Positions 1 to 11,381 of a DNA stretch of 64,000 bases are shown piece by piece. How positions within the stretch are numbered: the stretch's first letter is position 1; each line of letters opens with the position of its first letter. The position numbers and the translations under genes are program-made. This DNA is from Galbula dea (Eukaryota > Chordata > Aves > Piciformes > Galbulidae), in NCBI GenBank assembly GCA_013399015.1, contig VWZX01004704.1, positions 1 to 64,000 of the forward strand, in the 5' to 3' direction. Below the pieces are notes generated by a model, which did no database searches, was not told where the DNA came from, and saw only the letters and a list, made by a program, of their open reading frames with translations.

Positions 1-3000
1 AGGGAAGGGAGCCTCACCCCAAAAAGCCCTGCCGAGCCAGCTTCAAAGGCTGCTCCAACCCAAGTAGCCATGGTGCCCCTCAGGCAGGTCCTCCCCAGGG
101 TGGCTGAAGGCTGAAGGCAGGTCAAGAGAGGCATCAGGCTTTCAGCATTCATTGGGCAGCTCCCAGGGAAGACACAGACATAGGCAAACAGGGTCTTCTT
201 CGGAGAACTATGACCTCTCCCTTTGCTCTTCCTCACCGGAGAAGCATCCAAAAGCAGTGGACCAATGACCAAAATAAAGGAAAGCAGCAATCCTACCCTC
301 AGCTAGGGTAGGGTTGAGTCACCTCTGAAAAGCAATTATTATCTTGCCCATGGGGAAGAAGCAGCAAATGAAGGGGCTGCACGAAGAGGAAATCAGCACA
401 GACTACCAAACTCCAGCACAACTGACTTTTCTTGTGGTGCCTGCTTGCATGTCCAAAATAGACAACTGGAGGTTCAGCTGGCTCCAACCTGCCCATTATA
501 TATGCCCCTGGGGAGCTCCACATTAATTTCTTATCAAAATGCCATCTTATCGGAGTCTAATGCAAACTGCTAAGAGCCACACAGCTGGGAATGGATCAGC
601 TGAACAAGAAGTGTAGGTCAGTTGCTATAAGCCAGGTTTTTAAAACGTGTGGTATGTGATGTTATCTATGGTGATGTATTTTCTGCTCCTTGGGCTGCAG
701 AGCTCAGAGAGCTTGCCTGGAGCCCTGTGCTAACCTCAGCAGACCACTGAGACACTGTCAAGACAAACGACAAGCTTATACATCCCTTCCCTGGGTCACC
801 CAAAGCATGGGGCTGCCACCATCATGGTTTGGGAGTCAAGCAGCTCAAGGACATTTGTGGACATGGGATAGAAGCCAACCATCACAACTCAAGAAAGACC
901 TCTGCTTTGCCTTCCCTTTCCAACTCTGTGGAAAAGCCCCCAGCTGTGATTTCCCTTGAGTTGGCAGCACTCTCTCCCCAGAAGGATCCACTTGCAAAGC
1001 AGCATCCCCCCTCCCAGAGCTCCCCAAATTGCCACTTATGAGGACTGCAGTCCTCACTGCAAAAGAATAAAAGCTGCATCAGATGTGAATCTTACCCACT
1101 GCAGTGATTCATGCTCTGTTGCAACATGGCTAAACATTCTCCAGGAGTTCTCCAAGCTTTTGTTCAGGAGCTCCAGTACTTTTTCCTTGTTTGTTACACG
1201 ACATATTACATTGTCACCAACAGACAGCAAAAGAGCTGCGCATCTGCCTTGTTTCTGTGTGCAAGAGCTCTCTCTGAGGCTCTTAGAGGCCTCCTGCAGC
1301 TGTGCAGAACTGCCATTTGCTGAGTTACCTGGAAGGTGGATGGGGGACCAGAAGCAGGACTGCAATCATCAGTGACCATCAGTTGTTCAGAACTCTGCTT
1401 TTATTGTGGAGTACCATCACTAGCTTTAAGAGTATGTCATTCACTCACATTTCTTAGTTTCAGTTCAGCTGAACCTTTCCAGCTCCTCCCTGGTGTAACT
1501 CCAGCTTGATTAACCCCATATTGCCTCTACTTGAGTAGTGGCTTCATTTCAGTGTGTGTGGTAAGGAGGGGAGAGAGAAAGAACGTAGAAGGATCATGAT
1601 GAATGAAGTTGAAGATGACAAATTATACATAGATTAAAACCATAGATAAAGCTAGAAGCATGAGCAGAGAAAGAAATAAATAATTATCTGTTGCTGACTT
1701 GGCTCAAACATTGTCTGCATGCTCCAGGCTGAGAAGTGGGTGAAAGTAGCTGGTGAGTGGGTCACAAGAACCGCAAGGTTCTTCAAGGTTGTGTTCTTCA
1801 CACAATGTATGGCTTACCCAGGGAATTCCTTGCTGCAAGGTGTTGTGAATGCTCAGATTTTATATGGCTTCTGAATCTTGTTCAAGAACAATGTATTTGC
1901 TGGAGCAGAAAGCTTTGTGTTAATGAGTGCGAGAAGACGCTGCAGGAGCCTCATCTTCCCACTCTGTTCTTCTGCACTTCTCAAGGTGTTTGCTACCAGC
2001 TGCTTCCAGAAATAGAATGCTAGTCTACACAAATCCCTTTTCTGGCCCAAGCTAGCCCTTCCTTTTTCTTTTCTTTTGGCCTTTTTTTCAAATATTCTAA
2101 TGTTATTCTGTACATGGAGGTAAGGCCAGTGAGCAAAGATAATTTTGTTGAATATTTTGTATATGAAATAGCCCATTTAGAGTTAATGACTCCATAAAGG
2201 ACCGTGCCACTGTGCATTAGCTAGCTGCTCTGCTGCCAACTGTTTTAAGCTAGGGAGAAGATCAGTGCATTGAGTGTTTGCCCGCAGGAAGGTCAGGCAT
2301 GCGGGCAGAGACACAGCCTGCACACAGAGCCCTGTGTTTGGCCAGACTGCTAATATGGTTCATTACATGATGTGCATCTTCCTCACCAGCTCTCACAGCT
2401 CTGCCTGTCAGCTTACATCCTTCCCCCATAATCCACTGACATTCTCATTAAAACTGCCATCACTTTTCCCTGGTGTCTCTGCAATCAATCTTCCATTGCT
2501 CAAAGCAGCATCACAAATGCTATTTCCTGCTTCAGAAGGTCAAGTGCTCAGCCTGGATCTTCTGGTCTGTCAGGAATTATCGGCTGCACCTCCTGATGCA
2601 GTGGGGTCACTGTCCTGAGATGTTCAGGGAAGATTTGACTCTGATCCACAACCTCCACTTCAAGATCCATATAACCATGTACTTATTTTGGGAAAAGTGG
2701 AGAAACATATGGTTGGTGGCAGGCTGCTGGAGTGAAGAGAGGAAATCCTCAAGCAAGAAGCTGCGCCACCTGCTTGTGGTGATACAGGAGTAGGTGGGAA
2801 CACCCACAGAGACACCACTGGAGACAGCAGTGGCTGACAGCTGGGAAGGCCAAGGATGGTATTCATTGAGGTGAGCAGTTGGGTTTAAATTGCATCACTA
2901 GTTTGAACAACTTGAGCTGCCTGTGCTGAGGACCCAGCCATGATGCCTTTTGAAATGATGGTGGCTAGGCAGCACTGTGGGAACACGTTGCTACCCCAGG

Positions 3001-4244
3001 CCAGCCAAAAAACCCTGCAGTCTAGAGCTACAGAAAAATCCCATGCCTGCAAGCACTGAGCCACGCTGTCCCGTCTGACTGGCAACTAGGAAGAGCCAAT
3101 TAGCATATTTTAATGTAACTGATTAGTGCCTGGTCATGCAGCCTGGGTGGTGGGTGATGTTTGAAGCAGATTTGAAATTACAAGCATGCAGACACCAAAC
3201 CATGAGGGAGCTGGCATGGGGAAGAGACAATTTCCCAGCTTCGCAGCCACAGCCCCAGTTTCTCTGCTATTCCCAAGGGCAGGCTGCCTTCAAAGAGCCT
3301 TGCAAAGGTCTGGGGTGAGCACTTGAAAATTAACTATTTTAATTAACAGAATTGAAGTGACTAGTGTGATGGTGGCTTAGCCTCTGCTGCAGCTCCTCCA
3401 GCCTCTCCTTTTGCAAAGCTCGAGTTCCATGATCTCCTGTGGCAAGAAGCATCTTGCTTGGGGCCAAGGGTCCCAGCAGGCAGTCCCCAGCAAAAGGTGC
3501 AGAGCCTTCCCCTGCACAGGGGCACGTAGGTGTGTCGCCCCAGATCTCAGAGGGTGCATGTGGGGGCGCTGCCCTACAACTGGGCTCTGGGAGTGGGCTC
3601 TGGGCAGCTCGGTGGCCCCTGGCTGGGCTGTAGATGGGGTTTGCACCGCCTCAGCCTGGGATGGTAGCCGCAGCTCCCCTGTACTCTGAGGACACAGCAG
3701 TGGTGCACACTGAAAGAAGCTACTGCCTACGGGAGCCCTGTTTCCTTAGTTACCACGGGCATGAGGTATTTCGGGAAGGAAGCAGGCAGAGCTGGGAAAG
3801 GCAGGCAGGTCTCAGGAGAGGACAGCTAACGTTGCCCTGGGGCCTAGCCTCTCTCCTGCTGCCATCCCCAGGGCGGTGCAAGGCAGGGTGGTTCACTAAC
3901 ACTTCCCTTATACCACAACTATACTTCATTTTCTAGGTGTCTGCTCGGTGTCCTGGAGTCCAGCTGGAAGTTATGCCAAGCACCCGCAGCCAGGGCTGAA
4001 GTTAGCACAGAAGGGCTGCAGTGCTGGGCTATGCTGGCAGCTCAGGAACCACCCAGCACTGTTGGGTGATTGCAACTTTATTCTCCTCAGGTGTGAACTC
4101 CCATCTCTACACAAGTTATTCCCACACTTGCCCAAGGGATGAGAAAAAATGTATTCCTGCTTTGGGAATGTGAACACAAAGCATTGATAAAGAAAACATC
4201 CTCCAAGGAAAAAAAGTAATTCAGTTCTCAAAGCAGTTAGCAGG

Positions 4245-4252
4245 TATAAAAG
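4245..4252 (+). promoter_or_regulatory. TATA-box-like element TATAAAAG
   Basis: A canonical TATAAAAG octamer flanked by GC-rich sequence. It would place a start site near 4275. An 89-codon open frame begins at 4337 but resembles no family I know. Such octamers also occur by chance in this much DNA, so this is only a candidate. Confidence 0.2.
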
Positions 4253-5300
4253 TCCGGGGCTGCATCCAGGGCTGTCCTAAACCAGCACTGGCCATTTTGT
4301 GCCTTTGCCCATTCCAAGCCTCGCTTTCCAGGTGCCATGTCCAGGCCCATGTGCAACACAGGACCATGGGAAACTCAACACTGCTCTCTCCTGTGCACTA
4401 GGGAGGTGAGGGCTCTCTTCAATTGTTGCTTACTGGCAAGTCCCAGCCGAGGGCTTGTGGTCTGTGCCTGCCACACCCCAGATGGCCTGACAGGGAGCAG
4501 CAGGCATGGGGACATTCTTAGCAGCACTGTGCTGTGCCAGGCTAGGTTGACAGCCAGGGGCACAGGCACAGTCTTATCAGCTCCAGGAGTAGAGAGCAGG
4601 GACTAAAGGATATTTTCATTCCTGGACCTTTCAAGTCTGGCCCTGGCCTGGGCAAAACGCAGTTTTCCAGGGACATACTTTAGCTCCACAGGGCTATTTA
4701 AATGTATATCCTCAACTAAAGACTACATCTTTGCCAGCATTTGGCTCCAGTGCTGCCCAAGGAGAAACCATCAACCCTTTTTTTAAGATGTGGGCAAAAT
4801 CGTCTTTTTCTCCAGATGTTTTAAGGAACAGTTGCATCATCTTGCCTGAAATGTGTCTAGACAAACCCAGCCTGAGTCCCTGAGCCTGTCTGGAGAAATT
4901 CAGCTTAAATATTAAAGCCATAAACGGTGTAAAAGAGGAATTACATCTGGGAGCATCACACAGTCAGGAAGTTGCAGTTCTACAGCTCCATTTGTGAAGG
5001 AGCTCCCAGTCCTTCATCCTCGCAGTGCATTTGGCTGCGCCTCCATGCCCCCTCTGCACTGCTGCAGGGTTATAAGCAGCACAGAAAGGAAGTAACAGGC
5101 TCCTCCTCACACAGAGCTGGAGGCTAAAACACACACTGCTTGTGGAAGGGCTTAAAACCCATGGGATGCCTGAACCCTTGTGAGACTGTACCTGTAAGGC
5201 TCTTCTTGGACAAAGACATTGCCACTGAATCCCAATATGCAACAGAAGATGAAGGATTTTTCCTTGTTTGGGCTCCTCTGTGTTTCCCTGTTGGTTGATT

Positions 5301-5320
5301 ATTCTATTCTATTCTATTCC
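5301..5320. repeat. Short ATTCT pentanucleotide run
   Basis: Three perfect ATTCT units followed by one ATTCC unit. A small microsatellite seed with no coding context. Confidence 0.6.
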
Positions 5321-6949
5321 AGCCAGGCACAATCTGTGCCAGAGTCAGGAAGAAACAAGTATCTCCAGGGAATGGCTTATGCACAGGGTAGGTTTGTCCT
5401 GCTTTGTGTGATCCCTGATGACTTGGCAGGCCAAGGGAGTGGGAGTGGGCATTCACTCCTCTGGGACTTGAGCAGCTCACCAGTAGCAAGGTTGGCAGCT
5501 CTGCTCAGAAATCAAGATATCCCAGCAGCATCTGCAAGTTTAAGCAATGGAGCACATTGGTTTCCAGTTCAGTAGGTCAGAGAAACCATGGCTTATGAAA
5601 AACAGTGTCTGTGCTTGCTGAAAATCAGGGTATCAAATACTGGGGACACAGTGGAAGCTCAAGGCATTTTAGAAAATCCCAACAGGTTTGTTTCTCCCAC
5701 AAGCCCTTGTTGCTCAGTATTTGCAGAGCACATGTACTAAACCAACACAGTGCTCCCTGCTCTCTCCAAAGACAGTGTCACCTGCTGCAAGGCAGTAGTC
5801 AAAATCTCAAAACCTCAGTCATGGTTTAGGACACATACACATTGCTCGAGCTGAAGAACATGGCAGCGAAAGAGATTCAGAAATCTGTTTTTGGTCAGCT
5901 GCTCCCTAAGGTTTTAAGCATGTGTTGTTTGGGCTATGGTAGCTCCTAGAAGTCATCAGTTGAATAAAGGTCTCATTTATAGTAAAGTTTTATCAAAAGG
6001 CATCACATTGTAACCCACATGGGCTTTGCAACATGCTCCAGCACAGCAGAAATCAGCTGAGTGTTACCTCAGCCTTGGGGAGCCTGAAGGAAAACAAAAG
6101 ACATTATGGGAAACACCTGTTTTCCATTCCTTGGTTCCTTATGGCCTGTGAGCTGTGTCAGACTATTTCAACTTGCAGTAAGAAGGGAGGTTCTTGGCTA
6201 GCAGCTCATTACATGTTCTGGTTCCTGATGCTTCTTCTGGCAACTTTCATAGCTGTGCTTGTCAGACTGGAAGGTCTTTTAAGCAGCAGGGACTTAGCCA
6301 CTGGATTGTGCTTCTTCAGCCACAAGGAGATGAAATGAGCCCAAACAAGCCTTTAGAGGATGCTGCAGAGCAACACTCTTTACTCACATCTGGAAAAGCC
6401 ACAGATGCCAGACCAGGGGCTCCCCCATATGAGGTGCTAGCAAGGAAGCACTCCGGATGTCAGTGGGACTTCCTTGCGGTCACATTCTAGTGGCTATTCC
6501 CTGGTAGCTCAGTTGCAGGTGTGCTGGTGGCCGTCTCTCCGGCATGAGGTGCACTGTCTGGGTTAGCGACGACGAGGAGTAGGGTGGGATGCTTAAGGCA
6601 CCTTGGTGGCTCAGGTCTTTGTCCCACCTGCTGGTCAATTCTGATGGCTGGAAGGCATGGCTGCTCTGCAGAAACAAGACCCGGAGGAAGTTTCTTAGGT
6701 AACACCCCTGCCAAGTATCTGACCGTTGATAACGCACCAACGGGAGAGGTTTTAAAAATGCTTCTGAAGTCTCAGATGCACCCATCCACTCGCCTCTGCC
6801 GCTGCCTTGGGGGCGTGACCCCTCTGTGTGTCCCTACTGCCCTGGCTGACTGCCCTCGAGGCCCCTTCCCCAGTCCCACTGTGGCACACGCCCGGGTGCC
6901 GCAGAAGCTGCTCGGAGAGGCTGGCACAGCGAGCACAACCTCAGATCCA

Positions 6950-7800
6950 GAAATAGCCTGAGACACGCAGCCCCGCAACCAGGAGCTCTGCCGGCAGCTA
7001 GTCGCACGGAGAGCCAAAGCAGCCGGCGGCTGCGGCCTCGCTCTCCGCACAGATGCTCCGAGGCGCACGGTAAGCAGCGCGGCAAAGGGTCTTGCCACCC
7101 GTTTCGGGCCGGGAGGCGGCTCCCCCCTGGGGTCTTGGCGCTCCAGCCGCCTTTCGGACAGGCGGCCGGCAGCGCAGGCCCCAGCACCCGAGCTTCGGTG
7201 AAGCGGAGGGAGCAGCCCCGAGGACCGCGTCTTCTCCGCCGCAGCGGGGCGGGCGGGGAGGCGGAGCGGCGGCGGCTCCGGCCCCTTCCCCTACCGGTGC
7301 CGGGCAGCCCGCGGCCGGGCGACGCTGGGGTGGGGGGTGTCGGGGAGGGGCCCGGAGAACCTCTGTAGGCGGTGGGCGCGGGGCCCCGAGCGGAACGGAG
7401 AGGGGCCGGGACCATCCCCCAGCAGGTCAGTCCTGGGCGGGAGCTGCGGTTAGGGCTGCGGGGTTCAGCCGGTGTCTGCCGCGGCAGCGGGCGGAAAGCC
7501 CGGCGGGTAGCGCGGCTCAAGCAAGGGGAAACTGGGACGGCTCCTGGGGTACCGGAGCGCGTCCTCCCAGTGGAGTGATCGGGGTGAGGAAGAAGCTGCG
7601 TCGTGAGTGGGGCTAATCGCGGCGTCTCCGTGCTTCGCCGCGCGTTTCGAGTGGGCCTGGCTTCGGGACTGCGCCCGGGAGATGCTCACGGCAACTTGCG
7701 CGACCTCTGGCCGGTGTGCCGGCACTGCCTTGGCAGCAGCCGGGTAGAGCTGCTCACCAAGGCGACTCTGCAAGTCCGGGATGCGGGGATGGGTTGTGTT
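6950..7800. promoter_or_regulatory. TMEM63C: CpG island, probable TMEM63C promoter and non-coding first exon
   Basis: About 850 bases are very GC- and CpG-rich, unlike the flanks, with GC-box-like GGGGCGGG near 7247 and no TATA box. Plus-strand splice-donor-like sites follow CGCACG at 7070 (GTAAGC), CAGCAG at 7426 (GTCAGT) and ATCGGG at 7584 (GTGAGG). The next plus-strand gene is TMEM63C, whose first coding exon lies 17 kb downstream, so this island most plausibly holds its transcription start and a 5' UTR exon. That link is inference. The island could also fire leftward, and its long GC-rich open frames on both strands look like composition artefacts. Confidence 0.6.
7327..7350 (+). promoter_or_regulatory. 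G-quadruplex motif in CpG island
   Basis: Four G runs of 4, 6, 4 and 4 bases are separated by loops of 1, 4 and 1 bases on the plus strand. This fits the standard intramolecular quadruplex pattern and lies in the presumed promoter or 5' UTR of TMEM63C. Confidence 0.6.
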
Positions 7801-10800
7801 TGTTGTGAGAGATTCCTGAGTACTTGGCTCTGTTTAGACGCTGTTTTCCTGCCCTCGTTCTAGACCATGTACCAAAGTGATTCTAACTAATGCCTGTCTC
7901 CACCCACCTCATGGACGGCTGAGGCCCAGCCGGGAGCAGGGGCTCCCCTGGACTGCTGGAATAAGACTGCAGCAGAAACAGGGAACGAGCTCCAGCCTCT
8001 CGGTGCCCTTTCCCAGTGCAGGCGCGCTGGTCTGCACTACTGTCCTCTGATGCGAGATAAAATGTCATCCCACCGCTGTGTCATGCCATGGCTTGTGCTC
8101 AGTACCCCACGTCATCCCGGCCGCAGAATCCTCCCTCTGGGAGCCACACCTGGTAGTGTTAGGAAGGATGTTAGAAACGCTTCGTGCTAACAAGGGAGAG
8201 GAGCAGTAACCTCTCCCCGTTTCTCCCTCCAGCTCTGAGAGACTGATGACTCTGAAAGGGCTGTCGGGTCAGAATTATCTAACACTCTGGCCAAGCTGCT
8301 CTCCCCCAGTTTATGACTTCATCCAGATTTGTCCATAGATCAAGGTCCTGCCTTCTCCCTCGCTTGCTTCCCCATCCTCTCTAGCAGCAGCACTGCTGCA
8401 CAGTGGTTTTGCTGTTCAGAAACCCCCTGAACAGAACGGATGTTATCCAGGAAAAAGAGAGAGGGACCTTTGTCTGGCTGGCAGATGTTATTTCTGCATT
8501 ACCACCTTTCTCCTTTTAACTGTTTAGCTGCCATCTCGAGGACTGATGTAAATGCCTGCCTTTTCTCATTTCAGAGAGTTCAGTGGGGACTGGGAGGTGA
8601 GGGAAAATCTAGTTGGGCAAGTGGGGTATGAGAAAGCACCCTGCCCCGTACTGGGGTTTTACAATGCAGTGTGACAGTTCAGGCTGCCTGTCTGAGCAGT
8701 GGAGAGATAACAGAATATGCTGTTTGGGATAAAAGGTGCTGCTGAAGTGGTTTCTGATATTTGTTCAGAGAGGAGAGGGGAGAAAGTGTGGAAAGAGCTG
8801 AAAGCAATAAAACTGGCCCTAGACCAGACTTCAACTTTGGCCTCACTCTCTTCCCTGCTACCCTGCACAGTGGTGGTCAGGGCTGGGTAGCATATGGAAA
8901 AGGAAGCAGAGGCAGCTCTTTCAGGAAGGATTTGTCTTAAGTAGCCTGGCAAACAGCCGTTGGCAAACAAATAAGCCAGCACCCCTACAGCCTCTGCCTC
9001 CAAAGCACATATGGGCTTTTCTGGCTTTCCTGTAAGCTTAAACCTCTGCCTTCTTTCCATTGCAGCATCCTGGCTTCTGCATCTCTATCTGAATGCCTTT
9101 TGGCTCTCCTATTTTTTGCATACTAACACTTGAATTCTCCTGTAGCTGCCCTCCTCTTCAGAGCTTTCTCTGAGGTTAACTAGTTCATCCCTGCTTTGGT
9201 GGCTGCTGACAGTGGTAAGCATAGGGTGGTCCTGCAAATGGGGACAGAAATAGCAGTGCTTGCTGGGGATGCTGGTCAAGGATGTGTGTAGGCCCTCACA
9301 GGTAAATGCTGTCCTTCTTCCATGCAGAGGCTTCTGGCACATGGGAAAGTGAGGCAGATTTCAGCACAGCTTCAGAGCCTACATCTGCAGAGTTGTAAAA
9401 GGAGGAGCATCACTACTTTAAAATATTCCTTGCAGGAAATATCCAGTCTTAACAGACTGCAAGAGCTTTCCCAAAGCAGCAAGGAGAGGGAGAAATCTTT
9501 CTAACACCGACAAGTGAATTCAATTGATATTAAACTAATCAGTCACCTAAACTCTTAGGCAAACATCAGTGTGCTGTGCAAATGCTGACTCCTCTGTGAG
9601 CCTTATAAACAGCAAAGCCTTCTACTGTTTTCACTTCAGTGTTTGGTAAAACAGCTCTCCTTACCTGCTTTAACTGCTGTAAATATTTTTTGCACATTAG
9701 CCCTAAGTTTGAAGAAAACATTGCATTGCTGATGCACTGTGCTCAGAGCAAAAGCAGATTTGCTTTGAGACTACACCAGAGGAAGCAGCTCCAGTCCCAA
9801 TTTCCTTCAGCTGTAGCTTGATTACATTTCGTTCCCTAACCAGCCATCAGATCCCTCAACATCAAGAGGTCTTAGAGTTTCTGAAGGTCCCACTTGGCAC
9901 CAACCCACACTGTAAGATGCCTAGACATCTTTTAAAAGCTGGCTTGAAGTTATTGTTTCAAATGTAGCTGGGTCTGGTAATTAGGCTATGATCACACCTT
10001 GTTATTAGGTGGGGACAATGGTAGCAGTTTGCTCACACCATTACAGCAACAATGGGACAGCCCTAGCCAGGGAGCTTTGCACAGCCCTTCCCCATCACCC
10101 AGGTCACTACTGTTGCTCATTAATGGGTGAGACTGGGCATGACAGGGCCAACAGGACCTCTCTGCAGAGGCAGGGGGAGGTGGAGTGAAGTAACCTGGCA
10201 GGGGGGCATGGGCTGCTCTTTCTAAGCCTGCTCCCCTGGTCTTTGCCTCAACCATATCTCTCTGTCTGTTCAGTCATTGCTTGGTCTCGCATCTCCTCAC
10301 CAGGTTCACTTTTTATGACTTATCTTGGGTACCACTGTGACCAAGCAGGGGCTTCTATGCTGTCATAGTTTGATCTCAAATAAAGATGTGTTCAAAATGG
10401 AGTACCAGAGCAGAGAGGCTCAGTGCTTCTGTTCAGTGGGAGCATGTGGAAGCTTTGGGTGACCCAATTCCCATACCCCAGCACCAACGTCTTATGTCTT
10501 GTTATCTGCAGATTGTGGGTGAGCTGAGAGGAAGACAGGATCTGAACAAGCCAAACTCCACTCCACCCCCAAGTGCTAAAAGGCAGGTTATGAGAGGTGG
10601 AAAAATATGTTGTCATGTAATTTTGAGTTCTTCCTAACTAAGAGGGAAAGAGGGGAGCTCTACCCTTCACAGGGGAGCACTTTATTTTTAGCTGGGAGCT
10701 GGTGGTAGGAGACAGCTGGGGCAGAAGATGATGGAGATTTGAGACGAAGAGCCCCTTCATGTGCTTTGTTTAATGGGCTAGGGCAAACTGAAATTCAGAG

Positions 10801-11234
10801 AAGGTGGAGGTGGAGAAGTTAGGGCAGACCTCATATTTGGAGGGACAGCTAGGGAGCTGCTCTCAGCTGTAGCCCACAGTGAACCCGTGATACCTTGAGA
10901 TGAGGCCTTGGGACCCTGCATTGGTCCAAGCTAAAGTGACCCTGCTAGAGGAGTCCCCGTGCTGTACTACCCATGCAGATGACCCATGCTAGGATAACAT
11001 GACAGATGTGGCATGGGCCGAGGTGCTGAGACATCATGTGAGGGCTGGCAAGCTGTGGGGTGACTCATGAGGCTTGGAAGCGGCCAACCATGGGCCACAG
11101 GGTACCAGTGCAGCTGGGAACTCAGCTAGTGCTGGGACAGCCCCCAGTAACCTCTGGCTTGGGACCAACCTGGCTGGAGGACTTGATTGCAAGAGCAGAT
11201 TGGGATGGTCTTGGCATGGCGCTGGCTTGGAGCA

Positions 11235-11381
11235 GAGTCTCTGTCCTTGGAGGTACTCAAAACCTGCCTGGATGTGGCCCTGAACAACCTCCTCTAGCTG
11301 ACCCTGCTTTGAGAAGGGAGGCAGGAAGGACTAGACAATCTCCCTTTAGCCTTAATACTTCTGTGATTATTTGTCCTATTT
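11235..11381 (+). repeat. CR1 LINE 3' fragment, forward
   Basis: The sequence follows the CR1 3' end as I remember it: CTTGGAGGTACTCAAAA, then CTGGATGTG, then CCTGCTTTGAGAAGGGAGG, GGACTAGACAATCTCCCTT and finally TTCTGTGATTAT. Small gaps and substitutions show that it is old. It is severely 5'-truncated, as most avian CR1 copies are. Confidence 0.8.

Larger units (their letters stand above)
1..6950. other. Non-coding stretch, no gene recognised
   Basis: Open frames here are short, lack recognisable domains and lie on both strands at the density expected by chance. I looked for exons of ZDHHC22, the minus-strand gene that sits before TMEM63C in the human order, and saw no DHHC-type motif. A TATA-like element near 4245 and a short ATTCT run near 5301 are the only local features I note. 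The stretch is probably intergenic or 5' flanking DNA. Confidence 0.5.

Noticed and set aside
6834..7616. Long open frames on both strands of the left CpG island (228 codons minus, 174 codons plus)
   Set aside because: They are Pro/Arg/Gly-rich with no domain. Stop codons are rare in CpG-rich DNA, so such frames arise by composition.
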